64,000 nucleotides of DNA from Candidatus Viadribacter manganicus. GTDB lineage: Bacteria > Pseudomonadota > Alphaproteobacteria > Caulobacterales > Aquidulcibacteraceae. Shown here piece after piece: positions 1-7,864 of the stretch; the stretch's first letter is position 1; every line of letters begins with the position of its first letter. A program made the translations under genes and the position numbers. The DNA lies in contig NZ_CP013244.1 of the NCBI RefSeq assembly GCF_001679665.1, forward strand, positions 2,178,980 to 2,242,979. The letters run 5' to 3'. The notes under the pieces were generated by a model. That model searched no databases, was not told the origin of the DNA, and worked only from the letters and a program-made list of their open reading frames with translations.

Positions 1-675
1 GGCGTTGTTGAGATAGCCGTTTTCGTAGCCGATGGACGAAACAGGAAGATTCGTCGTCAGCAACATGCCTTTGGCCTTGCTGAGACGCTGCTCGGCGATG
101 GCTTCGGCGATTGTGCAATGAAACATGTCACGGAAGCCGCGCGTCAGCTTGGCGCGATTGAGCCCGCATGCGCGCGCGATCTTGTCGAGCGTAAGCTTTT
201 CGTTCCAGCGTTCGTCGATCATGCGGCGCGCGGCAATGACGCGGCGCGTGTCCTCAAGAGAAAGCACGCCTTCGCTGGCGAGCGGTAGGAGATCGTCATC
301 GGCCAGCAGGCGGATGGTCTCGCACAGGAGTTCGATGCTCTTGCCGAGGCGATAGATTTGCAGGGTTTCTCCGGTGAGCGCGCTGTTGCGGATCGACAGG
401 ACAATGCCGCGCAGGGCGGAGGGGAGGTGGAAGGCATCGCCACTTGGCTCGATGCCGCCGACGCGCAGGAATGCGCTGCGTTGAATGATGAGAAGAAGCC
501 GAGAGTCCGCCTGAAGCGAGGCGCGTGTCGGCGCGAAATCAAAGCTCAGCGTGGGCGTTTGCGAATCGACATCGAACGCGAGCGCGATGTGCTCGGGCGG
601 CAGCGGGACGGCGCCTATCGGATCCGCACCAAGCAACAGCGTCATCTCCGGAGAGACTTCGACGAATTCGCGCAT
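1..675 (-). CDS. AraC-family transcriptional regulator (partial, C-terminus outside window)
   Basis: 225 codons read without interruption from an ATG at 675 down to base 1, so the 3' end lies outside the window. The last ~90 residues seen form the AraC DNA-binding domain: a helix-turn-helix with LTLDKIARACGLNRAKLTRGF, then a segment ending SIGYENGYLNNA that begins the second HTH. The N-terminal ~130 residues resemble the effector domain of PchR-like AraC regulators, but the ligand is unknown. It is transcribed away from two palindromes at 715-753 that recur upstream of the TonB receptor gene, so it may regulate itself and that receptor (inference). Confidence 0.85.
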   Translation of the reverse strand, partial: MREFVEVSPEMTLLLGADPIGAVPLPPEHIALAFDVDSQTPTLSFDFAPTRASLQADSRLLLIIQRSAFLRVGGIEPSGDAFHLPSALRGIVLSIRNSALTGETLQIYRLGKSIELLCETIRLLADDDLLPLASEGVLSLEDTRRVIAARRMIDERWNEKLTLDKIARACGLNRAKLTRGFRDMFHCTIAEAIAEQRLSKAKGMLLTTNLPVSSIGYENGYLNNA

Positions 676-714
676 TTTCCTCACCCAGTGTTCTGGTTGT
701 TGCGGGGACCATGC

Positions 715-753
715 ACCTCTCAGATAGGTTTGGCAACCAGCTATCTGATAGGT
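715..753. promoter_or_regulatory. Two palindromic operator-like sites upstream of the AraC gene
   Basis: Two 15-bp inverted repeats, at 715-729 (ACCTCTCAGATAGGT) and 739-753 (AGCTATCTGATAGGT). Both fit the consensus ACCTATC-N-GATAGGT with one mismatch each. Their centres are 24 bp apart, and they lie 40-78 bp upstream of the regulator's ATG. A third copy at 5294-5308 sits in the equivalent place before the TonB receptor gene. The sequence is direct evidence; the role as a shared operator is inference. Confidence 0.6.
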
Positions 754-761
754 AGTTCGGG

Positions 762-1724
762 CTAGGCGCTGAGCGCCCGCCGGAGGGCTTCGCGGCTATC
801 CTGGCGAGCGCGATTAGAGATCGGCGCCGCGCCGCCGAAGATGTCGAAGCCGTGGAATCCGCCTGGATAAACATGGAGTTCGACTGCGACGCCGGCCCGG
901 CCAAGGCGCGCGGCATAGTCGATATCTTCGTCGATAAAGAGATCGAGCGTGGGGCAGGCGATGAAGGCCGGCGGCAAGCCTTTGAGGTCGGTGGCGCGCG
1001 CTGGGGCTGCATAGGGCGAGACGTCATCCACACCCGGCTCGTGGCCGAGCAATGAGCTCCAGCCAAACCGATTGTTGTGCGGCGTCCAGATGAATTCGCC
1101 AGCAACCGGGTTCGGCGTTTGCACCACGCAGGTGCGGTCATCAAGCATCGGATAGATGAGATGTTGGAAGGCGAGTTTGTAGTCGCCGCGATCGCGCGCC
1201 AGTAGCGCTAAAGCTGCGGCCAGCCCGCCGCCTGCGCTTTCACCCATGACGCCGACGCGCGCTGTGTCGATGCCGAGCGCGCTGGCATTGGCGAAGGTCC
1301 ACGCAAGCCCGGCATAGCAATCTTCGATACTGGCGGGAAAACGGTTCTCCGGCGCGAGGCGATAGTCGACGCTGACGATAACGCAGTTGAGATCGTAAGC
1401 TGCCGGGCGATGGAGCGGCTCAAGTTGCGCGGCGCTGCCGCCAACGTAGCCGCCGCCATGAATGTGATAGATGCACGGCAATGGCGCGGTTGCATTGCGT
1501 GGCTGGTAAATGGTCAGCGTGATATCCGGCGCACCGGCAGGGCCGGGCACGGTGCGGACGGCTTGCGCAACGCCGTCGCGGACTTCCTGTGGGATGGTGA
1601 CCGGCAATTGCGCAAAGCGCTCAGCTTCGCGCATCGGCGCCAACAATTCATCGGTCAATGCAACCGTCGGGAAGACATCCAGCACGGGCAGGAGAGCTGG
1701 ATCGACGAGTTTGCGAGTGTCCAT
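762..1724 (-). CDS. Alpha/beta hydrolase, HSL (hormone-sensitive lipase) type esterase
   Basis: A 320-residue soluble esterase expected to hydrolyse short or medium acyl esters. The oxyanion-hole motif HGGG is at residues 89-92 and the nucleophile elbow GESAG has Ser163. Asp261 (in PTLDLF) and His291 (in GGFHGFD) complete the triad, and the length is normal for the family. The ATG at 1724 lies only two bases after the stop of the FAD-dependent oxidase, so the two genes are almost certainly cotranscribed. The substrate cannot be read from sequence. The cluster suggests an imported ester whose 2-hydroxy acid product is oxidised next door (inference). Confidence 0.85.
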   Translation of the reverse strand: MDTRKLVDPALLPVLDVFPTVALTDELLAPMREAERFAQLPVTIPQEVRDGVAQAVRTVPGPAGAPDITLTIYQPRNATAPLPCIYHIHGGGYVGGSAAQLEPLHRPAAYDLNCVIVSVDYRLAPENRFPASIEDCYAGLAWTFANASALGIDTARVGVMGESAGGGLAAALALLARDRGDYKLAFQHLIYPMLDDRTCVVQTPNPVAGEFIWTPHNNRFGWSSLLGHEPGVDDVSPYAAPARATDLKGLPPAFIACPTLDLFIDEDIDYAARLGRAGVAVELHVYPGGFHGFDIFGGAAPISNRARQDSREALRRALSA

Positions 1725-1726
1725 GA

Positions 1727-3133
1727 CTAGTCCGCGAAAATCTTGCCTGGGTTGAAAAGGTTCTGCGGGTCGAGCGCCTTTTTGATGGTGCGCATCATGT
1801 CGACGCCGTCTTCGCCAAGCTCACGCACAAGCCAGTCCTGCTTGCCAAGACCAATGCCGTGCTCGCCCGTACAGGTGCCATCCATATCGAGCGCGCGCTG
1901 CACCAGGCGTTCGTTGAGCGCCTCGGCTTCTTTTTGCTCTGCTGGATTGTCCGGATCGAGCACGAAGATGACGTGGAAATTGCCGTCGCCGACGTGACCC
2001 AGGATCGGGGCGGGGAACGATGCTTTATCGAGATCCTTCTTGGTCTCGTTGATGCATTCGGCGAGGCGGCCAATCGGCACGCACACGTCCGTTGGCCAGC
2101 CGATTGCGCCCTTGCGCATGGCAGTCGCAGCGTAGAACGCCTGGTGACGCGCCTTCCAGAGCTTCGCGCGCTCCTCGGCCAAGTTCGACCAGTGAAATTC
2201 GCCGCCGCCATTGTCGCGCGCGAGGTCGCCAACGGTCGCGATCTGCTCTTTCACCGCGTGCTCGCTGCCGTGAAACTCGAAGAACAGCGTCGTGAGTTCG
2301 GGGTAGTTGAGATTGGAGTGCTGATTGACGGCCTTCATCTGCACGTCATCGAGGATTTCGACGCGCGCCAAAGGAATGCCGAGCTGGATAGCTTGCACCA
2401 CGGTGTCGACAGCGCCGGCCATGCTCTGAAACGAGCACACGGCAGAGGAAATCTGCTCGGGAATGCCGTGCAGGCGGAGCGTCACTTCCGTGATGATGCC
2501 GAGCGTGCCTTCTGAGCCGATCATCAAGCGTGTGAGATCATAACCGGCGGCGCTCTTGCGGGCGCGGCGCGATGTGCGGATGTCGCGGCCATCGGGCGTG
2601 ACGATGCGCAGTGAGAGAATAGCTTCCCGCATCGTGCCGTAACGCACGGCGTTGGTGCCCGACGCGCGGGTCGAGGCCATGCCACCGAGCGTGGCGTTGG
2701 CGCCGGGATCGATGGGAAAGAAGAGCCCGATATCGCGGAGCGCGACGTTCAATTCTTCGCGCCGGACACCGGCTTGAACGGTGCAATCGAAATCGTCTGG
2801 ATTGATCTCGAGGATCTTGTTCATCTCGGAGAGATCAACACAAACCCCGCCGCGCACCGGCACGGCGTTGCCCTCAACCGAGGTGCCGGCGCCGTAAGCG
2901 ACGATCGGCACATCGGCGGCGGTGCAGGCTTTTACCAGCGCGACAACTTCTTCCGTCGAGTGTACGAAGACGACGGCGTCGGGCAGCACGGCGGCAAAGT
3001 GCGTTTCGCTCGCGCCGTGCTGAGCCCGCATGGCCTCGCCGAGGTGAAGGCGGTTTCCGAAGATACCGCGCAACACTTCGACGAAAGCCGGAGCAAGCGG
3101 CGTGCGCGGCGCAACGATTGCGGGCGCGCCCAT
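1727..3133 (-). CDS. FAD-binding 2-hydroxyacid oxidase (D-lactate dehydrogenase / GlcD family)
   Basis: Flavoprotein that oxidises a D-2-hydroxy acid to the 2-oxo acid. A PCMH-type FAD-binding domain carries YGAGTSVEGNAVPVRGGV, and an FAD-oxidase C-terminal domain carries the metal/active-site motif GHVGDGNFH and GEHGIGLGK. The end ALDPQNLFNPGKIF is typical of the family. I chose the ATG at 3133 (468 residues), five bases after the TonB receptor stop. A GTG at 3181 would add 16 residues and overlap the receptor gene by 44 bases. Neither start has a strong Shine-Dalgarno. It sits between receptor and esterase genes in one operon. Whether the substrate is lactate, glycolate or a larger hydroxy acid is not decided. 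Confidence 0.85.
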   Translation of the reverse strand: MGAPAIVAPRTPLAPAFVEVLRGIFGNRLHLGEAMRAQHGASETHFAAVLPDAVVFVHSTEEVVALVKACTAADVPIVAYGAGTSVEGNAVPVRGGVCVDLSEMNKILEINPDDFDCTVQAGVRREELNVALRDIGLFFPIDPGANATLGGMASTRASGTNAVRYGTMREAILSLRIVTPDGRDIRTSRRARKSAAGYDLTRLMIGSEGTLGIITEVTLRLHGIPEQISSAVCSFQSMAGAVDTVVQAIQLGIPLARVEILDDVQMKAVNQHSNLNYPELTTLFFEFHGSEHAVKEQIATVGDLARDNGGGEFHWSNLAEERAKLWKARHQAFYAATAMRKGAIGWPTDVCVPIGRLAECINETKKDLDKASFPAPILGHVGDGNFHVIFVLDPDNPAEQKEAEALNERLVQRALDMDGTCTGEHGIGLGKQDWLVRELGEDGVDMMRTIKKALDPQNLFNPGKIFAD

Positions 3134-3137
3134 CGTT

Positions 3138-5222
3138 TTAGAACCGTGCGCTGACGCGGACGCCAACGCGGCGACCGTCACCGGTGATGCCGAGATTATG
3201 CGTCAGCGGGCTGGCGTTTCCGAAGAAAGCGGCGAGCAGCGAACGATCAAGATAGGAGTCGTAGTAATTTTCGTCGGTCAGGTTTGTCCCCCAGAGCGCG
3301 ATGGTGTAGCCGCCGTGCTCATACGCCAAGTTGGCGTTGACGAGGTAGTAGCCTTCGAGTTGCGGCTGGAAAGTCGGATCCAAGCTCGAGCCGGCGCGAT
3401 CGCCCTTGTAGGAGACCGTCGTGTTGAACACGATGTTGTCCTGACCGACCGGGATAGTGACGGTTGGTGTGACGTAGAAATTCCAATCCGGCTGGAAGAG
3501 GATGAGATCCGACGCGAGGCCGCCTGGGAAGACCGCTTCGAATTCGGAATCGTCGGTGATGCGGGCGTGGTTGTAGGTTAGGCCGCCCGTCAGCTGGAAC
3601 ATGTCGCTCGGCGACCAGATGCCTTCCACTTCAACGCCGTAGCTGGTGACGTCGCCGGTGTTGAGGTTCACCGCTTGCAGCGTCGGCGTCAGTGAGTTCT
3701 GGCCGATATAGTGCTGATAATCGTTGTAGTAGATCGCGGTGTTGAGCGTCAGCGTACGATCGGCGTTGGTGAGCTTGTCGCCGAGTTCGTACGTCCAGAC
3801 TGAGTCACCCTGATAGAACGGAAGCGGGCCTCCCGGCGTGTTGGCGCCGCCGCCGCGGAAGCCGCGTGCGATCGAGGCGTAGGTCATGTGATTGTCTGAC
3901 CAACGCTGCGTCAGCGTCACGCGTGGTTGCAGTTCATCGGCGCTGTAGGTGCCGGCGGTGCCGTCGACATCGACCTCTTGGTGGTCGAAGCGCAGACCGG
4001 CCGAGAGTTCAAGCGTGTCGGTAAGATCGTAGAAGGCCGTGCCGAAGATGGCTTGCGAGGTGACCGTTTGGGTTGATGGCACGATCGGTTGTGGGCCGCC
4101 GAAGATGGTGCGGAACACAGTGTCGGTCGAGGTTGAGTAGTTGGCGAAAACGCCGACGAGGGTGCTCAGACGATCGCTCCAGGTGGTGTCGAAGCGAAGC
4201 TCGCCGGTGAAGGTGTCGCGCTCGTTGCGTCCGTCGACTACGCGGATGACGTCGAAGCCGCCGAAGTCGCCGTCGCCGGCGGCTTGGCCATCCTTGCGGT
4301 CATAAGCGAGGATTGCGGTCATGCGCGTGCTGTCGTTGATGTCGAACTCGCCGCGCGCGTTGACGCCCCAGTACTCGTAGGTCGCGATGCTGTTCACGTT
4401 GAGCTGCACGTCGTCGACGTAGTCGGTCGGGCCTGAGGGGCTTGAGTAAGCCGTCTGCGAGCCTTCGACGCTGTCATAATAGACGTTCAGCGTGAGCTGC
4501 GCATTCTGTGGTGCGTCCCAGACGAGCGTACCGTTCACCGATTGGTTTTCGAGCGGACGGGCATCGCCGCCGGCGAGCGTGTTGGTCGAGAAACCGTCGT
4601 GCGAGTGATATGAGGCAGCTATACGGCCGCGCAGCACGCCTTCGATCAGCGGACCGCTAATGCTTGCGGCGACGGTCTGATAATTGTCCGGATCGGCATA
4701 GGACGCCGAGAAGCGGCCGGCGAAATCATCGGTTGGTGCGCGGGTCACGACGTTGATGGCGCCGCCGAGTGTGTTGTTGCCGAACAGCGTGCCCTGCGGT
4801 CCGCGCAGTACTTCGATGCGCTCGACGTCGGTGACGGGGTTGTTCAGGTACGAGGTGTTCGTCTGGTAGATGCCGTCGACGAAGATGCCGACGCCAGGCT
4901 GAACCGAATCGATCAACGTCGTGCCGACGCCGCGGATCGACATGAACGCACGGCCGACGGCGTCGGTGGTGATGTTGAGGCCAGGCGAGAACTGCGCGAT
5001 TTCGCGAACGCTGTTGATCTGTTCGCGCTCAAGCGTCTCCGCGGTCACCGCCGTCACCGCGATCGGAACGTCTTGCAGGCGCTCTTCGCGCTTACGCGCC
5101 GTGACGACGATTTCGTCGCCGCTTGCGTCTTCAGCCGTGGTTGCGTCCTGCGCCAAAGCAACGCCCGGCATCGCTGCCAGGCTCAAGGCCGCGCCGGCCA
5201 GCAGTTTCGTGATGCGCCGCAT
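3138..5222 (-). CDS. TonB-dependent outer-membrane receptor
   Basis: Receptor of 694 residues that takes up a substrate across the outer membrane with TonB energy. A signal peptide (MRRITKLLAGAALSLAAM... cleaved near ALAQD) is followed by a TonB box (DEIVVTARKR), a plug domain (QDVPIAVTAV to the LRGPQGTLFGNN motif), and a beta-barrel ending in ...VGVRVSARF with terminal Phe. The ATG at 5222 has GGAGGG six bases upstream, so I prefer it to an ATG at 5243. The plug resembles receptors of the sphingomonad/caulobacter catabolic type rather than siderophore receptors, and all neighbours are catabolic enzymes. A palindrome at 5294-5308 precedes it. Confidence 0.92.
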   Translation of the reverse strand: MRRITKLLAGAALSLAAMPGVALAQDATTAEDASGDEIVVTARKREERLQDVPIAVTAVTAETLEREQINSVREIAQFSPGLNITTDAVGRAFMSIRGVGTTLIDSVQPGVGIFVDGIYQTNTSYLNNPVTDVERIEVLRGPQGTLFGNNTLGGAINVVTRAPTDDFAGRFSASYADPDNYQTVAASISGPLIEGVLRGRIAASYHSHDGFSTNTLAGGDARPLENQSVNGTLVWDAPQNAQLTLNVYYDSVEGSQTAYSSPSGPTDYVDDVQLNVNSIATYEYWGVNARGEFDINDSTRMTAILAYDRKDGQAAGDGDFGGFDVIRVVDGRNERDTFTGELRFDTTWSDRLSTLVGVFANYSTSTDTVFRTIFGGPQPIVPSTQTVTSQAIFGTAFYDLTDTLELSAGLRFDHQEVDVDGTAGTYSADELQPRVTLTQRWSDNHMTYASIARGFRGGGANTPGGPLPFYQGDSVWTYELGDKLTNADRTLTLNTAIYYNDYQHYIGQNSLTPTLQAVNLNTGDVTSYGVEVEGIWSPSDMFQLTGGLTYNHARITDDSEFEAVFPGGLASDLILFQPDWNFYVTPTVTIPVGQDNIVFNTTVSYKGDRAGSSLDPTFQPQLEGYYLVNANLAYEHGGYTIALWGTNLTDENYYDSYLDRSLLAAFFGNASPLTHNLGITGDGRRVGVRVSARF

Positions 5223-5293
5223 GTCATTCCCTCCAATGCGCACGCCGCTTTCCTGGGCGTGCCGTCGTTAGGGGGACCCTAAAGCCAAGTGAG

Positions 5294-5308
5294 ACCTATC
5301 TGAAAGGT
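5294..5308. promoter_or_regulatory. Third copy of the palindromic operator, upstream of the TonB receptor
   Basis: ACCTATCTGAAAGGT, a 15-bp inverted repeat with one mismatch between its arms. It matches the pair at 715-753. Downstream on the plus strand, AGGTA...GGGCTAG is also shared with 750-764. It lies about 70 bp before the receptor's start codon in the gap between the receptor and the short-chain dehydrogenase. Binding by the AraC regulator or another factor is inference. Confidence 0.55.
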
Positions 5309-5377
5309 ATAGTGAGGGCTAGAGTCTGTGCCGACCGGCTCACACGGTTGGCCAGCCGGAATCTGGACTGCATCGGG

Positions 5378-6151
5378 CTACCAGCAGGAATAGCCGCCAT
5401 CGGCAAGCACGATGCTGCCGGTCATCAGGCTTGCGGCGTCGGACGCCAGAAACAGGATGACAGACGCCACTTCCTCGGGCTCGCCCAGCCGAGCTTGCGG
5501 CGTGCCATCGATCCAGCGCCGGTACATCTCGCCGGTTTTGTCGGCGAACTCGTTCAAGGGGGTGCGGATATAGGTGGGCGCCACCGCATTCACGCGAACG
5601 CCACGCGGCGCCCATTCGGCGGCCAGCGACTTGGTGAGCTGGTGCACGGCCGCTTTCGAAGCGTTGTAATAGCTCTGCGGCTGCGGACGGTTGACGATGA
5701 AGCCTGACATCGAGCCGACATTCACGATCGCGCCGGCGCCGCGTTCCAGCATGTGACGTCCGAACGCGCGCGCGCACCAGAACGTGCCGTTGAGATTGAC
5801 GTCCAGCACGTTGAGCCAATGTTCGTCGGCGACGTTTTCAGCTTGCGTTTCGCTGCGTGCGATGCCGGCATTGTTGATCAAGATATCGATCCGTGCTTCG
5901 CGCGCCGCGATTTCATCGGCGACTTCAGTCACGCGCTTAGAATCAGTGACGTCCATCAGCACGCCATCGACTTGATAGCCAAGCTTGGCGAGAGCTGCGC
6001 GCGCCTTCTCAAGTGCGGACGCGTCGCGATCGGTGATGATCACGCGCGCGCCGGCTTCGGCGAGCGCTTGCGCCGTCGAAAAGCCAATTCCGCTTGCGCC
6101 GCCCGTCACTACAGCGACGCGGTCGGTCAGTTTGAATTTTACCAGGTACAT
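5378..6151 (-). CDS. Short-chain dehydrogenase/reductase (SDR), classical type
   Basis: A 257-residue NAD(P)-dependent oxidoreductase. The Rossmann motif TGGASGIG is near residue 16, NNAG is mid-protein, and the catalytic YNASK supplies Tyr and Lys. A serine in VGSMSGF is the third catalytic residue, and the C-terminal ADGGYSCW ending is family-typical. The Asp in ITDRDAS after beta-2 favours NAD(H). The ATG at 6151 has GAGGG five bases upstream; a longer frame extends upstream but shows no SDR sequence. The carboxylesterase stop is 19 bases upstream, so the two probably form an operon. The alcohol substrate is unknown, perhaps one released by the esterases. Confidence 0.9.
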   Translation of the reverse strand: MYLVKFKLTDRVAVVTGGASGIGFSTAQALAEAGARVIITDRDASALEKARAALAKLGYQVDGVLMDVTDSKRVTEVADEIAAREARIDILINNAGIARSETQAENVADEHWLNVLDVNLNGTFWCARAFGRHMLERGAGAIVNVGSMSGFIVNRPQPQSYYNASKAAVHQLTKSLAAEWAPRGVRVNAVAPTYIRTPLNEFADKTGEMYRRWIDGTPQARLGEPEEVASVILFLASDAASLMTGSIVLADGGYSCW

Positions 6152-6170
6152 TGCGCCCTCGGGAGCGTTT

Positions 6171-7703
6171 CTATGGCAAGAAGCGTTCGGCGATGAAGGG
6201 CACTTCTGGTGCAACGACGCCGGTATCGATCGTGCACGCGATCTTATTGTCGTCGTACTCGGGCCACGGCAGATCGCCGGTTTTTGCGAAATTGGCCCAT
6301 ATCCCGTTGAGTTTGGTCGCCAGCGCCTGTGGCGGCTCGCCACCCGCAAGCCCGCGCGGGCCGCTCACCGTCGACAGCGTGTCGAATACGAACGGCAACT
6401 CAATAGCGTGGCAGGCGCCAAGTTGTCCGCCATAGGCGTTCGATCTCCATGCAAACGCATAGACGTGCGTGCGCCCTTTGTGAGCTTGCGCGAACCGCCG
6501 CGCGGGGAGGCGGAAGACCAGATCCGTCAGCGCCTCCGTGAACGCGTCGCCCGGACGGCGCTTGCGATCATCGATGCCGTAAGCCTTCAGGATTTCCTTG
6601 GCTTTCGGCTCGGCGCGCTTGACCATGAAGTGCGCGAGAAATTTGCCCAGCTTTTTGCGCACGCCGCTCGGCACGAAATAGAGGTTCATCTCCTCCGTGT
6701 TTGTCCCGATCAGGAGCTGCACATCCGCGCCGGCGCCCTTGCGCAACGCCGTTATTGGATGCTCAGGCAGGACTTCATCGCCGTACACGGGCAGAAATTT
6801 GCTGAGGCCGAACGCCGGTTCGCGCTTGTCGGGATTACGAAGATCGATTTGCGCTGTTGGCTGCGAAACCTTTTGCAGCGCCGTCAGGCAATCCGCGATC
6901 GATCGGCTGCGAAAGCCATCTAAGGCGGGCTTCACGCGCATCATTTTTGCCAGCTTTGCCACCAGCCGCTGCGCGACCGGGATCGGCCGCACCATGTCGC
7001 CGTGACCGCTCTGCACAATGGCGCGCCGGAAAAGGCCCTTCGCCAGCGGCGAGGCCAACAAGTTCGCCACCGACATAGCGCCGGCGGATTCGCCGAAAAC
7101 CGTGACGTTCGCCGCATCGCCGCCGAATGCCGCAATGTTATTTTGCACCCATCGCAACGCCGCGATTTGATCGCGCAGACCAAGATTGGTCGGCGCGCCC
7201 GGAATCGGCAGGAACCCCTCGATTCCTAGGCGATAATTGATGGTGACGAGAACAATGCCGGCGCGCGCGAAGGCGCTGCCATCGTAAACGTCCGCGGCGC
7301 CGGCGCCGCCCGTGAACGAGCCGCCGTGAATGAACACCATCACCGGCAAATTGGTTTGTGCGCCGCTGGGTTTCCAAATGTTCAAGACGAGAAAGTCGTC
7401 GCCCTGCTGCTGATCGCCGCCGATCAACGGCGCGATATCGAGGCCAGGCAGCGCTTTTTCGAGTTCGGCGGCGGAAGGCACGAATTGCGGTGCGATGAAG
7501 CCGCGCTGGCTCGCGTCGCGTGTGCCGCTCCACGGCGCTGCCGTTTGTGGCAGCGCAAATCGCAATTGACCGACAGGCGCCGCCGCGTAGGGCACGCCGT
7601 AAAAACGTGTCACCGCGCCATCGTCGGTTCCACGAACGACACCGGATTCGGTGCTGGCCAAGGCGCGCGCGTCGGCGCTCGCTGATTCTGCAAGTTGTGT
7701 CAT
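6171..7703 (-). CDS. Type-B carboxylesterase (carboxylesterase/lipase family)
   Basis: An esterase of about 510 residues of the COesterase family, which hydrolyses carboxylic esters or lactones. It opens with the family's GVVRG...FYGVPYAAAPVGQLRF. It carries the oxyanion motif HGGSF and the nucleophile motif FGESAGAMS. The EEMN segment near mid-protein is the likely acid region, and the His region is CHAIELPFVFD. No signal peptide is evident, so it is probably cytoplasmic. The start is uncertain: ATG at 7703, ATG at 7718 or GTG at 7730. I chose 7703, which has a weak TGAAG upstream. It is the first gene of the minus-strand catabolic run and the second esterase in it. Confidence 0.87.
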   Translation of the reverse strand: MTQLAESASADARALASTESGVVRGTDDGAVTRFYGVPYAAAPVGQLRFALPQTAAPWSGTRDASQRGFIAPQFVPSAAELEKALPGLDIAPLIGGDQQQGDDFLVLNIWKPSGAQTNLPVMVFIHGGSFTGGAGAADVYDGSAFARAGIVLVTINYRLGIEGFLPIPGAPTNLGLRDQIAALRWVQNNIAAFGGDAANVTVFGESAGAMSVANLLASPLAKGLFRRAIVQSGHGDMVRPIPVAQRLVAKLAKMMRVKPALDGFRSRSIADCLTALQKVSQPTAQIDLRNPDKREPAFGLSKFLPVYGDEVLPEHPITALRKGAGADVQLLIGTNTEEMNLYFVPSGVRKKLGKFLAHFMVKRAEPKAKEILKAYGIDDRKRRPGDAFTEALTDLVFRLPARRFAQAHKGRTHVYAFAWRSNAYGGQLGACHAIELPFVFDTLSTVSGPRGLAGGEPPQALATKLNGIWANFAKTGDLPWPEYDDNKIACTIDTGVVAPEVPFIAERFLP

Positions 7704-7864
7704 CGCTTCAGAATACATGTGACGCCGCACCCGCGCGGCGCGTCAAGCTGTGCCGAGCCGCAATCCGGCCATGCCGGACGGGCCTGACAATCCGCGGCGG
7801 TGACGGTAGCGTGTAGCTCGGGTGGGGAGTTGGCCGATGTTCCGAGGCTTGTTGTCCGCGCTGG

